Shown: positions 51,717-60,840 of the stretch, piece by piece
How positions within the stretch are numbered: the stretch's first letter is position 1
How the letters are laid out: the number at the start of each line of letters is the position of its first letter
Assembly (NCBI RefSeq): GCF_044759095.2
Contig: NZ_JBIYSM020000009.1
Location: 41,875 to 105,874 of the forward strand
Reading direction: 5' to 3'
Origin: JBIYSM02 sp044759095
GTDB taxonomy: Bacteria; Bacillota; Bacilli; Brevibacillales; Brevibacillaceae
DNA length: 64,000 nucleotides
The notes under the pieces: model-generated
The model's input: only the letters and a program-made list of their open reading frames with translations
Database searches by the model: none
Told to the model about the DNA's origin: nothing
Translations under genes and position numbers: made by a program

Positions 51717-52877
51717 TTATCGTACCGTTTCTTCCTTCTTCCCAAAAAACGTCTTCAGCGCCTTGTAAACCTCGCCCTTTTCCCGGATCACGCAGTGCAT
51801 GAACTTCGGTTCCTTGATGTGCCGATAGGCGGACATCAGGGTGGAGTGGCGGTTGTACTGATTGACTTCACCGTAGCCGAACATGTTGCAGCGTTCCATC
51901 AGTTCCTTCACCAGTTTGACGCAGCGCTCGTTGTCGGACGTGAGGTTGTCGCCGTCGGAAAAGTGGAAGGGATAGATGTTGAATTGTGATTTCGGATAGC
52001 GTGCATCGATAATCTCCAGGGCTTTCCGGTAAGCAGAGGAACAGATCGTTCCGCCGCTCTCCCCTTTGGAGAAAAACACGTCCTCTGTAACTTCCTTGGC
52101 GTCCGTGTGATGGGCGATAAAGGCGATCTCCACTTTTTCGTACTTGGTGCGGAGAAACCGCAGCATCCAGAAGAAGAAGCTGCGGGCGATGTACTTTTCA
52201 AATACGCCCATGGAACCGGATGTATCCATCATGGCGATAATCACTGCGTTGGAGTGAGGCTTGATGATGTCCTCCCAGGTTTTGAACCGCAAGTCGTCAT
52301 TGGATATCCCCAGCTCCAGGTCGCTGTATCCGGCCAGGGCATTCCGCCGGATGGCGGCGAGAAGCGTCCGCTTCTTGTCGATGTTCCCCATCAAACCTTT
52401 TTTGCGAACATCGTTGAACCGGGTCTCTTCAATGATGATGTGATCCTCTTCCTTGCGCTGCAGATGGGGCAGCTCCAATTCGGAAAACAGCATCTCCTGC
52501 AGCTCTTCGACGGTAATCTCCGCTTCGTAGTAATCAACCCCCGGCTGGTCGCCGGCTCCCTGGCCCTTGCCCGGTCCTTGGGCAGGGTCACCGTCCTTCG
52601 CGATGACATCTCCCACCTTGCTGTTCCCCTTTCCCTGGCCGCCGTGCTGGCCCTTTTGGAAGTTGAAACGGAGGCGGTACTCATCCAGGGAACGGATCGG
52701 TATTTTGATAACCTCTCGCCCATTTGACATGATGATATTCTCTTCGCTTACGAGATCAGGCAGGTTCTTCTTGATTGCTTCCTTTACCTTTTCCTGATGG
52801 CGATTCTGGTCTTGATGTCCTTTTCGATGCAGCGACCAGTCTTCCCGGGAGACGACAAACGGGGATGGTTCTTCCAT
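51717..52877 (-). CDS. yhbH: Sporulation protein YhbH (DUF444, YeaH family)
   Basis: This 386-residue protein has the family features VSREDWSLHRKGHQDQNRHQEKV at the start and a von Willebrand A-like half with IAMMDTSGSMG (MIDAS-type) near residue 215. A Gly/Lys-rich linker lies around 80-115. In B. subtilis yhbH neighbours prkA and is linked to sporulation, as here, where it follows prkA. AGGAGG precedes the ATG. Confidence 0.92.
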   Translation of the reverse strand: MEEPSPFVVSREDWSLHRKGHQDQNRHQEKVKEAIKKNLPDLVSEENIIMSNGREVIKIPIRSLDEYRLRFNFQKGQHGGQGKGNSKVGDVIAKDGDPAQGPGKGQGAGDQPGVDYYEAEITVEELQEMLFSELELPHLQRKEEDHIIIEETRFNDVRKKGLMGNIDKKRTLLAAIRRNALAGYSDLELGISNDDLRFKTWEDIIKPHSNAVIIAMMDTSGSMGVFEKYIARSFFFWMLRFLRTKYEKVEIAFIAHHTDAKEVTEDVFFSKGESGGTICSSAYRKALEIIDARYPKSQFNIYPFHFSDGDNLTSDNERCVKLVKELMERCNMFGYGEVNQYNRHSTLMSAYRHIKEPKFMHCVIREKGEVYKALKTFFGKKEETVR

Positions 52878-52963
52878 AATGCGCGCCTCCTACCTTCTGG
52901 CGCAACGGCGCCGGATTTACCTCCTGGCAAGCCGGATCCGGGTGCCCGGAGGGTGCTTTGTCC

Positions 52964-54862
52964 CTATCTGTTCAGCAGACTGCCCACATAACGGAGAAGT
53001 TCATTTGCGCAGACAGGGCAGTAGTTGTGCTCCTCCATTAAACGTTTCGTTACCTCGTTGATTTTTTTCAACTGATGCTCATCCGGGGTCTTGTTGGAGG
53101 TCGTAATTTTGACAACGTCTTTCAAATCGGCAAACAGCTTTTTCTCTATCGCTTCCCGCAAGCGGTCGTGCGTGCTGTAATCAAAACGTTTCCCTTTTCG
53201 GGCATAGGCCGAAATGCGAATCAGGATCTCTTCGCGGAAGGCCCGCTTCGCGTTTTCGGAGATGCCGATCTGCTCTTCGATCGAGCGCATCAGGCGTTCA
53301 TCCGGATCCAGTTCTTCGCCGGTGACCGGATCGCGCAGCTTGTTCATGTTGCAGTAGGCTTCCACATTGTCCAGATAATTGTCCATCATCGTCTTGGCCG
53401 ATTCTTCGTAGCTGTAGACGAATGCCTTTTGCACCTCTTTTTTCGCCAGCTCATCGTACTCCTTGCGGGCCATGGAGATGAAGTTGAGAAAACGCTCCCG
53501 CTGTTCCTTGGTAATCGATGCATGCTGGTCAAGGCCCTCTTTCAAGGCACGGAGTATGTCGAGCGCATTGATGCACTCCGTGTCGCGGCGAATCAGCGCA
53601 CTGGAAATGCGGTTGATAACGTAACGAGGGTCGATTCCCCCCATTCCTTCGTCAGGATGTTCGTTCCGCAGTTCTTCCAGATCGGCCCCTTTAAAGCCTT
53701 CCACCGAATCTCCGTCGTACAGGCGCATTTTCTTCAACAGGTCGGCTCCCTGTTTCTTGGACTCTTTCAGGCGGGTCAATATCGAGAAGATGGCGGCCGC
53801 CCGCAGCGCATGCGGTGCGATATGCACATGGCCCAGATCGGATTGCCGAACCAGTTTGGAGTAAATTTTTTCCTCGGCGCTCACCCGCAGGTTATACGGG
53901 ACCGGCATCACGATAATCCGCGACTGCAACGCCTCGTTTTTCTTGTTGGCGATAAACGACTTGTACTCGGCTTCATTGGTATGAGCGACGATGAGTTCAT
54001 CTGCGGAGATGAGGGCAAAACGGCCTGCTTTAAAATTTCCTTCCTGCGTCAGTGAAAGCAGGTGCCAAAGGAATTTTTCATCGCATTTCAACATTTCCTG
54101 GAACTCCATCAGCCCTCGGTTTGCCTTGTTCAACTCGCCGTCAAAGCGATAGGCGCGCGGATCCGACTCCGAACCATATCGTGTAATCGTAGAAAAATCA
54201 ATGCTTCCCGTGAGGTCTGCGATGTCCTGTGACTTCGGATCGGACGGGCTGAACGTGCCAATCCCGACACGCTGCGACTCGGAAAACAGGACGCGCTTGA
54301 CGGGAAAGTCTTCGATACACCCGCCGTATTCGGTTTCCAGCCGCATCCGGTTGTAGGGTGTGAGCTCCCCTTCAATTCTCACGCCCAGCTCCGCCTCGAT
54401 TTCCGGCCGCAGCTCGTGCGGAATCAAGTGCAGCGGTTCTTCCTGCATCGGGCAGCCGTCCAGCGCATAAACGGCGCCATCGTCGGTACGGCTGTAGTCT
54501 TCCAGGCCCCGCTTCAGCATCGTGACAAGGGTCGATTTACCGCCGCTGACCGGCCCCATCAAGAGCAGGATCCGTTTGCGAACATCAAGCCTGCGGGCAG
54601 CCGAATGGAAGTATTCCTCCACCAGCCTTTCAATCGCCCGATCCAGACCGTAAATTTCCCGGCTGAAGAACTTGTAGGTACGCGATCCGTCTTCGTTTTC
54701 TTCCACACCCGCGCTTTTGATCATGTTGTATACCCGTGAATGGGCAGTTTGGGCGATCTGGGGATTTTTGCGAACCAGCTCGAGATATTCGGCAAACGTG
54801 CCTCTCCATGTTAACTTTTCTTCACGGGCCCTGTGCTCGGCGATGCGTTTCAAAATGTCCAT
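52964..54862 (-). CDS. prkA: PrkA family serine protein kinase / AAA+ protein
   Basis: This 632-residue protein has an AAA-like N-terminal domain with Walker A MGPVSGGKSTL (about 103-113) and a C-terminal PrkA kinase-like domain (about 380-632). The N-terminal ERLVEEYFHSAARRLDVRKRI is typical. It is reported as a sporulation-linked protein kinase, and newer work on related proteins suggests ATP-dependent protease activity. It precedes yhbH by about 86 nt on the same strand. GGGAGGAG precedes the ATG. The 290 nt upstream hold the divergent small-peptide promoter. Confidence 0.93.
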   Translation of the reverse strand: MDILKRIAEHRAREEKLTWRGTFAEYLELVRKNPQIAQTAHSRVYNMIKSAGVEENEDGSRTYKFFSREIYGLDRAIERLVEEYFHSAARRLDVRKRILLLMGPVSGGKSTLVTMLKRGLEDYSRTDDGAVYALDGCPMQEEPLHLIPHELRPEIEAELGVRIEGELTPYNRMRLETEYGGCIEDFPVKRVLFSESQRVGIGTFSPSDPKSQDIADLTGSIDFSTITRYGSESDPRAYRFDGELNKANRGLMEFQEMLKCDEKFLWHLLSLTQEGNFKAGRFALISADELIVAHTNEAEYKSFIANKKNEALQSRIIVMPVPYNLRVSAEEKIYSKLVRQSDLGHVHIAPHALRAAAIFSILTRLKESKKQGADLLKKMRLYDGDSVEGFKGADLEELRNEHPDEGMGGIDPRYVINRISSALIRRDTECINALDILRALKEGLDQHASITKEQRERFLNFISMARKEYDELAKKEVQKAFVYSYEESAKTMMDNYLDNVEAYCNMNKLRDPVTGEELDPDERLMRSIEEQIGISENAKRAFREEILIRISAYARKGKRFDYSTHDRLREAIEKKLFADLKDVVKITTSNKTPDEHQLKKINEVTKRLMEEHNYCPVCANELLRYVGSLLNR

Positions 54863-55090
54863 GCAAGTCTCTCCTCCCTCTTAAGCCCATCTCTTCGCGA
54901 ACGACAATGTACTTCCATGTATATGTCCTTTTTCGGGGTCACATTCGTGATCCGCTTGTCGAATGGCGCCAACAGGCTATTGGAGCCCTTTCCTATTTTT
55001 ATGCGCCAAGGCAATACATGTTTCCCTGTAAACGGCGAAAAAGAGCGTCTATCGGATACAAAACTGTCATGGATCTCATGGTTAACACCC

Positions 55091-55118
55091 TTGCAAACAG
55101 GAAAGTCTACGCTATAAT
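55091..55118 (+). promoter_or_regulatory. Sigma-A promoter of the 30-residue membrane peptide gene
   Basis: TTGCAA (55091-55096) and a perfect TATAAT (55113-55118) are separated by 16 nt, 35 nt before the start codon. Confidence 0.7.
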
Positions 55119-55152
55119 GGGAGTAGTTTGGTTACGAAAGGAGTTGTCCAGC

Positions 55153-55245
55153 ATGGGCACATTTATCGTAGCGTTGGTTTTCGGCGCGTTTCTGTTCTTC
55201 ATTCTTACGGCTGGATACAACGAGGACAAAACCTGGAATCTGTAA
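55153..55245 (+). CDS. Small single-pass membrane peptide (30 residues)
   Basis: The predicted peptide starts MGTFIVALVFGAFLFFILTA, one membrane helix, and ends with a polar GYNEDKTWNL tail. It has its own promoter, a good ribosome site (AAAGGAG, 9 nt before the ATG) and a terminator, which together support a real gene despite the size. The function is unknown. Confidence 0.65.
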   Translation: MGTFIVALVFGAFLFFILTAGYNEDKTWNL

Positions 55246-55293
55246 GGTCTGAAGCAGCGCATTCTGCTTGCGCAATAGTGCTCTCCCAGGAAA

Positions 55294-55327
55294 AAAAAGC
55301 AGGCTGCCATCCGGCACCCTGCTTTTT
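55294..55327 (+). terminator. Intrinsic terminator after the small peptide gene
   Basis: AAAAAGCAGG (55294-55303) / CCTGCTTTTT (55318-55327) with an inner CTGCC/GGCAC pairing. It has T and A runs outside and can work in both directions. Confidence 0.82.
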
Positions 55328-55337
55328 CTCGTTGTAA

Positions 55338-55379
55338 GGGCCCCGCCCGGCGCAGCGTAAGCTTTCGCCGGGTGGGTTA
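55338..55379 (+). repeat. Hairpin repeat, copy 3 of 4
   Basis: GGGCCCC is followed by arms CCCGCCCGGC (55342-55351) and GCCGGGTGGG (55367-55376) around a loop with AGCGTAAGC, then TTATTCTTG. It lies between convergent genes, just after the terminator of the small peptide gene. Confidence 0.82.
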
Positions 55380-55387
55380 TTCTTGTA

Positions 55388-56116
55388 TTAACCGGCAAAT
55401 ACCCCGGTTTTGTTACGAATCGCCTCGTACAGCTCCTCGAGGGAACCTCGCTGATCTACCTGGTACTGCGGTTCACCGCGATCCTCCAAGTAATTGGTGA
55501 CGAGGAATGTCTTCATGCCGAGCTTGCTTGCCACCATATCCTCCTGCATGTGGTTTCCGACCATGACGCACTCCATCGGCTGCACACCCAGCCTGGAGCA
55601 GATTTCCTGGAAGTACCCCGGATTTGGTTTGGTGAAGTGGGATTCCTCGTACACCGTAACCAGATCGAATTCCTCGGGAGCCAGTTCAATCCAGGCCAGA
55701 CGGTTGTGAATCGCCATCCGCGGAAAGACCGGATTGGTCGCCACCGCAACGCGATAACCCTGTTGTTTGGCTGCTTCAATAATCTTTTTCGCCCACGGAG
55801 ACGGATAGGTCAGGTGGGACAAGGTTGGAAATACATCACGGTAAAAAGCATCGAATATGGGCCACACTTCCTCCTTTTTGAGACCGCTATGGGCGATGAA
55901 GTGTTCAAGAAACACCTGCTCGTTTGTCTTGTCCGGTTCCTGGCTGACAATCATCGCTTTGGTGGCGTCCCAGATGAGAGCAAGCAGCTTTTCCGCATCG
56001 TAACGGTCGCCGATGTAGCGGCCCAACTCCTGTAAATAACGTTTGACAAAGGGCTCCGTGTGCATTTCCAGAAGGGTTCCGTCCAGGTCAAACAGGATCG
56101 TGCTCGGTTTTGACAT
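55388..56116 (-). CDS. HAD-superfamily hydrolase
   Basis: This 242-residue phosphatase has the nucleophile motif FDLDGTLLEM (Asp10, Asp12), a Thr in motif II (VAVATNP) and a late Asp motif (CVMVGNHMQEDMVASKLGM). The cap domain is helical. It hydrolyses an unknown phosphorylated metabolite. It lies 41 nt after trmL and is probably cotranscribed with it. Confidence 0.87.
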   Translation of the reverse strand: MSKPSTILFDLDGTLLEMHTEPFVKRYLQELGRYIGDRYDAEKLLALIWDATKAMIVSQEPDKTNEQVFLEHFIAHSGLKKEEVWPIFDAFYRDVFPTLSHLTYPSPWAKKIIEAAKQQGYRVAVATNPVFPRMAIHNRLAWIELAPEEFDLVTVYEESHFTKPNPGYFQEICSRLGVQPMECVMVGNHMQEDMVASKLGMKTFLVTNYLEDRGEPQYQVDQRGSLEELYEAIRNKTGVFAG

Positions 56117-56157
56117 TTGATTCCTCTCCCTTGTTTTGATCGATCAGCAGGTTCACC

Positions 56158-56628
56158 TTACTTCAAACCGGGAAACCCAAGCTGCCGCAGTCCCTCAAAC
56201 AGGACGATCGCAGCGCAGTTGGACAAGTTGACCGAACGGGTCGCACCGCCCATGGGGATGCGGATTGTCTGTTCACGGTACGCATCCGTCAGTTCCCGCG
56301 GCAGTCCTGTTGTTTCCTTGCCCAGAATAATGTAGTCCCCGTCGCAGAAGGAAACCTCCGTATAGAGCTTCTCTCCCCACGTTTCAACAAAGTAAAACGT
56401 ACCCGCTCCTTCTCCCTGCTCCTTTGCAAAATGCTCAAAGCTGTCGTAGTGATGAACCGTTACGGCATGCCAATAATCAAGCCCGGCGCGCTTCAGATAA
56501 CGGTCATCCGTGGAAAAGCCAAGCGGATGAATCAGGTGCAGGTGGGCACCGGTTGCCGCGCAGGAGCGGGCAATGTTGCCCGTGTTCGCGGGAATGAGCG
56601 GTTCGTGCAAAACGATATGTAATGGCAT
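56158..56628 (-). CDS. trmL: tRNA (cytidine/uridine(34)-2'-O)-methyltransferase TrmL
   Basis: This 156-residue SPOUT-fold enzyme methylates the wobble ribose of tRNA-Leu isoacceptors. Signatures are the start MPLHIVLHEPLIPANTGNIARSC, HPLGF, and the knotted C-terminal region IRIPMGGATRSVNLSNCAAIVLFEGLRQLG. The ATG at 56628 is preceded by GAGGAG; the frame to 56670 is not needed. It corresponds to the B. subtilis cspR gene. Confidence 0.93.
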   Translation of the reverse strand: MPLHIVLHEPLIPANTGNIARSCAATGAHLHLIHPLGFSTDDRYLKRAGLDYWHAVTVHHYDSFEHFAKEQGEGAGTFYFVETWGEKLYTEVSFCDGDYIILGKETTGLPRELTDAYREQTIRIPMGGATRSVNLSNCAAIVLFEGLRQLGFPGLK

Positions 56629-56749
56629 GGTGTTTATCTCCTCAAAGCGACTCCAATCTTCAGCAAACAATCATTCTTATTATACAAATTGTCTTTCTCG
56701 ATTACCACTTTGTAACACGCTGCCCCTCTCTTGCATCTAACGAGAAAAC

Positions 56750-57442
56750 GTGAAAGGAGAGGTTCTTATTTTTCGCATCTGGACCTATTTCATCGTCCTG
56801 CTGCTGCTTGCCTTGTTTTCTTATCTGCTCAAGACAGAATTTGCGTTTTTCCCTCCTCTGGAAACATGGAGTATGATTTTGGGGTATCTTTCCTTCGTAT
56901 TGATTGGGCTCACGCTGCTTATCGGTCCCGTCAAACAGTGGCTGCCGCCCGCTTATACCACGTTCTGCCTCAAACTGCGGAGGGATCTTGGCATTCTGGC
57001 GGGTGCAGCCGGGGTGCTGCACGTTGCCATCGTCCTGTATCTGTTTGAAACAGGCAATGATTTGTTTATCATCGGACGGGAAAATGTCCACGATGGATGG
57101 TTGGGTATGTTTTTCTCCAATCTGGATGACACCGCTCACTTGTACCCCAATACAAGCAAGACGGGCATCGCCAATTATCTGGGAGCTGTCGCCTTTTTCG
57201 TTCTGCTTGCTCTCTGGCTCACCTCGTCGCGGCGAGCAGAGCTTCTGCTCGGCGGTGCAGGATGGAAAAGGCTTCACCTGCAAAATCCGCTGCTGTTTCT
57301 TTTGGTTTTGTTCCACGGCGTTATCTACATCCAATCGATCAAAGGCCACCCGCACACGCTAAGCGATTTTCTTTGGTTGGCCGGGTCTGTTTTTGTTCTT
57401 CGCGGTGTGTGCTTCGTCTACACGATATGCAGGCGCCGATAA
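56750..57442 (+). CDS. Ferric reductase-like transmembrane protein
   Basis: This protein of up to 230 residues has about six membrane helices, with the haem-ligand type histidines of the ferric reductase/MsrQ superfamily (GAAGVLHVAIVLY and LLVLFHGVIYIQS). It could carry haem b and pass electrons across the membrane; no partner is adjacent. The GTG at 56750 lies before the only good ribosome site (AAAGGAGAGG); the codon properly spaced after that site is ATT at 56768, so a rare ATT start is possible. Confidence 0.72.
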   Translation: MKGEVLIFRIWTYFIVLLLLALFSYLLKTEFAFFPPLETWSMILGYLSFVLIGLTLLIGPVKQWLPPAYTTFCLKLRRDLGILAGAAGVLHVAIVLYLFETGNDLFIIGRENVHDGWLGMFFSNLDDTAHLYPNTSKTGIANYLGAVAFFVLLALWLTSSRRAELLLGGAGWKRLHLQNPLLFLLVLFHGVIYIQSIKGHPHTLSDFLWLAGSVFVLRGVCFVYTICRRR

Positions 57443-57445
57443 TAG

Positions 57446-57482
57446 AAAAAACCAGTTCCGTTTCCTTGGAACTGGTTTTTTT
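57446..57482. terminator. Bidirectional terminator
   Basis: AACCAGTTCC / GGAACTGGTT arms with flanking A and T tracts lie between the convergent ferric reductase-like and amidase genes. Confidence 0.88.
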
Positions 57483-57484
57483 CA

Positions 57485-58438
57485 TCATGAGCCGCGAATG
57501 TGAAAAAAGGCGTAGCGGATTTTCGGCGTATAGGCCGTAGAATCCCTGTATTCCCAGTAACGCCTGCTGCTGTTGGTCGTATGGGCGTTGACCAGCGGCA
57601 TGCCGTCAGTGTCTTTCGCCACGACGATGGTGTTGTGCTGCCACCGTCCGTCCCCGTCAAAATCATAGCAAATGATATCTCCCGGAAGAAGCAGGTCCGG
57701 AGTGAGCAGTTCCACCGCCCGAATAGGTGCTTTTCCGGACTTGAGCTGCAGGTAAAAGCTGTGCGCGACGGTCCAGCTGTAGCTCCAACCGGGATTTTTG
57801 CCGCCGCGAAACCACCACCCCTTGCCTTTCTGGCCGGTAAAGGCCATCGGGATCCCCCCGGCATGCACACACTGGGAAATAAAGTTCGTGCAATCATCCT
57901 TAAAACGGGGATACGCGGGATTCGCCGAATTCCAGTAACGTTCCGCATAGGCGACAGCCTGTGCGCGGTTGTAACTTCCGCCGTACACCACTTCTTGCAC
58001 AGATTCCCCTTGATCTCCCCCGTCCTCAGCCGGTACCTGCTCCATCTGGTGATAGTCGAAATACCAGCCCCACGGCCAAAGAAAGGCCCAATCGTCACCG
58101 CTCTTTTTCAACTTCACCCGCTGCAGGCGGCGATTTTCTTGGGTGTAGGTGAGATCCTTTATGTGATAGGTAATTTCAGCATGCAAAGAGAGGGTAGTCT
58201 CCACCTGGTCTCCCACTCTCACGACAGTCAGGGGTGTCACTTTTGACCTGACCGAAACGGGAGTGATTCCTCGGCTGACCAGCTGATGCCGCTCCCGTTC
58301 CCACCATTCACGTTCGCGTTGGGCGGCGGCTTCATCACCGCCGTAAAAGGGGAGCAGCCGTTCATGACAGCCGTCGACGCAGGTTTGATGAATCGCCTCC
58401 AGATATCGTTTTAGCGCTTCCTTCCACTCTTCGCTCAC
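57485..58438 (-). CDS. Putative amidase-domain protein (YhbB-like)
   Basis: This 317-residue protein has a long helical N-terminal half and a C-terminal amidase_6 domain (about 165-317) with YNRAQAVAYAERYWNSANPAY, catalytic Cys in DDCTNFISQCVHAGG and His in WQHNTIVV. Such domains are papain-like cysteine amidases, and YhbB in B. subtilis lies in a similar gene neighbourhood. No signal peptide is seen from the GTG start at 58438, which is favoured by AAAGGAGGT. The frame to 58507 lacks a ribosome site. Confidence 0.82.
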   Translation of the reverse strand: MSEEWKEALKRYLEAIHQTCVDGCHERLLPFYGGDEAAAQREREWWERERHQLVSRGITPVSVRSKVTPLTVVRVGDQVETTLSLHAEITYHIKDLTYTQENRRLQRVKLKKSGDDWAFLWPWGWYFDYHQMEQVPAEDGGDQGESVQEVVYGGSYNRAQAVAYAERYWNSANPAYPRFKDDCTNFISQCVHAGGIPMAFTGQKGKGWWFRGGKNPGWSYSWTVAHSFYLQLKSGKAPIRAVELLTPDLLLPGDIICYDFDGDGRWQHNTIVVAKDTDGMPLVNAHTTNSSRRYWEYRDSTAYTPKIRYAFFHIRGS

Positions 58439-58527
58439 GATTGAACCTCCTTTTCCTGTGACCCATGATTCAACAGAGTATATGAACGGAGAAGGAATTT
58501 CAGACAAAAAAAGAAAAAGCCATCCTG

Positions 58528-59070
58528 TTAACGGATAGCTTGTACGCCTACAGATTGATCGAAATATCCCTCCAGCTTGAGGAGGTGCTCCTTGATGGCC
58601 AACCCGCCTCCATACCCGACAAGCGCCCCGTTGGACCCGATGACACGGTGGCAGGGAACGACGATGGGAATGGGATTGCGGTTATTGGCGCCTCCGATGG
58701 CGCGGACGGCCTTAACCGCCCCGATTGAGAGGGCAATGTCTTTGTAGGATCGAGTTTCACCGTAAGGAATGCGGGTGAGTTCGGTCCACACCGCCTTTTG
58801 GAACGGCGTCCCGTACAATCTAATCGGCAGGTCAAAAGCGGTACGCGTTCCGGCAAGATACTCTTCCAACTGCTGTTTGGCCGCGCGATTCATTTCGTCA
58901 TCCGGAATCGGAACCGCTCCGAGAAACGTTTTGCGGCACCAACGCTGCAGGTTCGGCAGCGCTATTTCCTCTTCGCCGAATTCAATAAAGCAAAGTCCCT
59001 CTTCTGTCGACGCAAGCAGCAGCGGCCCGATTGGCGAGTTCATCACGGTATACCCCACCCTTTTTACCAT
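58528..59070 (-). CDS. ogt: Methylated-DNA-protein cysteine methyltransferase
   Basis: This 180-residue suicide DNA repair protein removes alkyl groups from O6-alkylguanine. The acceptor is Cys140 in VVPCHRVIGSNG. The helix-turn-helix region TRIPYGETRSYKDIALSIG and the C-terminal YGGGLAIKEHLLKLEG are conserved. It lies just downstream of queG on the same strand. Confidence 0.93.
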   Translation of the reverse strand: MVKRVGYTVMNSPIGPLLLASTEEGLCFIEFGEEEIALPNLQRWCRKTFLGAVPIPDDEMNRAAKQQLEEYLAGTRTAFDLPIRLYGTPFQKAVWTELTRIPYGETRSYKDIALSIGAVKAVRAIGGANNRNPIPIVVPCHRVIGSNGALVGYGGGLAIKEHLLKLEGYFDQSVGVQAIR

Positions 59071-59138
59071 CCAACGTTCCTCCCTACCTTGAAAAATTTT
59101 TGCTCACAAACATGATAGCCCATGGTAAACCAAGCTGG

Positions 59139-60299
59139 CTACTTGGAGGAGAGCGTTTCTCGGAAGAATGCCAGTCCTTTTTCCACCTCTTCCAGCACCT
59201 CCGGAGTTTTTTCGCACTCTTTTGCTTTTTCCAGGGCAGCCTTTGCCGTCTCACCGCCTATTTTGCCCAGAGCCCAGGCAGCTGTCCCGCGAATGACCGG
59301 ACGCGGATCGTTTTCCATCAATCGAATCAGCTCAGGTACCGCTGTTTTGTCCTTAAAATGGGCCAAAGCCAGTATGGCATTGCGCTGGATTGGTTTCTTC
59401 CCTCGCCACGACGCAGACGAAGCGCCGAATTTTTCCTTGAACTCCTTGTTCCCCATGGTTAAGAGCGGAAGCAGGAGCGGTTTGGCAATCTCCGGATCCG
59501 GACGAAACGCTTCCTGGTGGGCAAAATGCTTCCCCTTGTTCTTCGGGCACACTGTCTGGCAAGTGTCACATCCGTACAGCCGGTTGCCAATCTTGGCCCG
59601 ATACTGGTCGGGAATAAAATCCTTGACCTGCGTCAAGAAGGAGACGCACTTTTGTGCATTCAACTGGCCGCCCTGTACCAGAGCCCCCGTTGGACAAGCT
59701 TCCACACAAATATTGCAATCTCCGCATCCCTCCTCGACAGGGGTATCCGGCGGCAGCGGCAGATTGGTCACAAGCTCCCCCAGATACACCCAGGAACCGA
59801 ATTCCGGTGTGATCAACGCGCAATTTTTCCCGATCCAGCCCAAACCCGCACGCTCAGCCACAGCACGGTCGGAGAGCGCCCCCGTATCAACCATGGATTC
59901 TACTCGAGCGTTCGGCTCCAATTGACAGATGAACTGCGTCAACTTGTCCAGCTTCTCGCGCAGGACGTGATGGTAATCGGTTCCCCAAGCGGAGCGGCTG
60001 AGAATTCCTCTGTAGGCTCCCGGCTCCGACTTGGGCGCGTTCTCCATCTTGGAAGGATACGCCAAAGCGATGGATATGATGGACTTGGCACCTGCCAAAA
60101 TGAGTTCCGGTTCCGTTCGCTTTTCCAGGTCGCGCTCTTCAAATCCGGACTCGTAGCCCTTTTCCCGATGCTCTCGCAGCCGCTGTTTCAACTCGACGAA
60201 TGGGTCGGCGCTGGCAAAGCCAATCTTGTCTATGCCAATCTTCTTCGCATATTCGGCAATGGCCTGTTTCGTCTGCTCCCAGTATGCCCGTTCGCTCAC
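59139..60299 (-). CDS. queG: Epoxyqueuosine reductase QueG
   Basis: This 386-residue cobalamin-dependent iron-sulfur enzyme completes queuosine synthesis in tRNA. Two [4Fe-4S] motifs are seen: CGDCNICVEACPTGAL and CDTCQTVCPKN. The C-terminal part has HEAT-like repeats (RPVIRGTAAWALGKIGGETAKAALEKA). The GTG at 60299 overlaps the rnhA stop as GTGA and gives the same length as B. subtilis QueG; the open frame to 60464 is a shadow of rnhA. Confidence 0.93.
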   Translation of the reverse strand: MSERAYWEQTKQAIAEYAKKIGIDKIGFASADPFVELKQRLREHREKGYESGFEERDLEKRTEPELILAGAKSIISIALAYPSKMENAPKSEPGAYRGILSRSAWGTDYHHVLREKLDKLTQFICQLEPNARVESMVDTGALSDRAVAERAGLGWIGKNCALITPEFGSWVYLGELVTNLPLPPDTPVEEGCGDCNICVEACPTGALVQGGQLNAQKCVSFLTQVKDFIPDQYRAKIGNRLYGCDTCQTVCPKNKGKHFAHQEAFRPDPEIAKPLLLPLLTMGNKEFKEKFGASSASWRGKKPIQRNAILALAHFKDKTAVPELIRLMENDPRPVIRGTAAWALGKIGGETAKAALEKAKECEKTPEVLEEVEKGLAFFRETLSSK

Positions 60300-60730
60300 A
60301 GCTGTTTGATCGCCCCCGTCGCCAATTCGTCGCATCGGTTGTTCCAGAAATTGTCGGCGTGCCCCTTTACTTTTACGTATTGAACTTGGTGTATTTCCAT
60401 CAGACGGAGCAATTCCTTCCACAAATCCTGGTTCTCTACAGGTTGGTTTTTGCTGTTTTTCCACCCGTTTCGCATCCAGCCCTTATACCAGCCCTGTTGA
60501 AAGCAATTCACCAAGTAGGCGCTGTCACTGTATAGTGTTACCTTGCACGGCTCTTTCAGCACGGACAATGCTTCGATCGCCGCCTGCAGCTCCATCCTGT
60601 TGTTCGTCGTGTTCTGAGCGGAACCCGACATCTCTTTTTTATGTTCGCCGTACAGGAGCACCGCTCCCCAACCACCCGGTCCCGGGTTTCCCGAACAAGC
60701 TCCGTCTGTGTAGATGGTTACTTCACGCAT
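60296..60730 (-). CDS. rnhA: Ribonuclease HI
   Basis: This 144-residue nuclease cleaves RNA in RNA-DNA hybrids. All active-site residues are present: Asp9 (YTDGACSGNPGPGG), Glu47 (MELQA), Asp69 (YSDSAYL), His124 and Asp134 (RCDELA). It overlaps queG by 4 nt, which suggests coupled expression. Confidence 0.94.
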   Translation of the reverse strand: MREVTIYTDGACSGNPGPGGWGAVLLYGEHKKEMSGSAQNTTNNRMELQAAIEALSVLKEPCKVTLYSDSAYLVNCFQQGWYKGWMRNGWKNSKNQPVENQDLWKELLRLMEIHQVQYVKVKGHADNFWNNRCDELATGAIKQL

Positions 60731-60840
60731 AGTCAGACATTCCTCCCGTTCTCCTTTATTGTATCGAAGGACAGTCGCTTCTACAAAAAAATCTGTGATA
60801 TACTACCAAAAATAGGTGGAATGAAAGGGGACACAAACAA

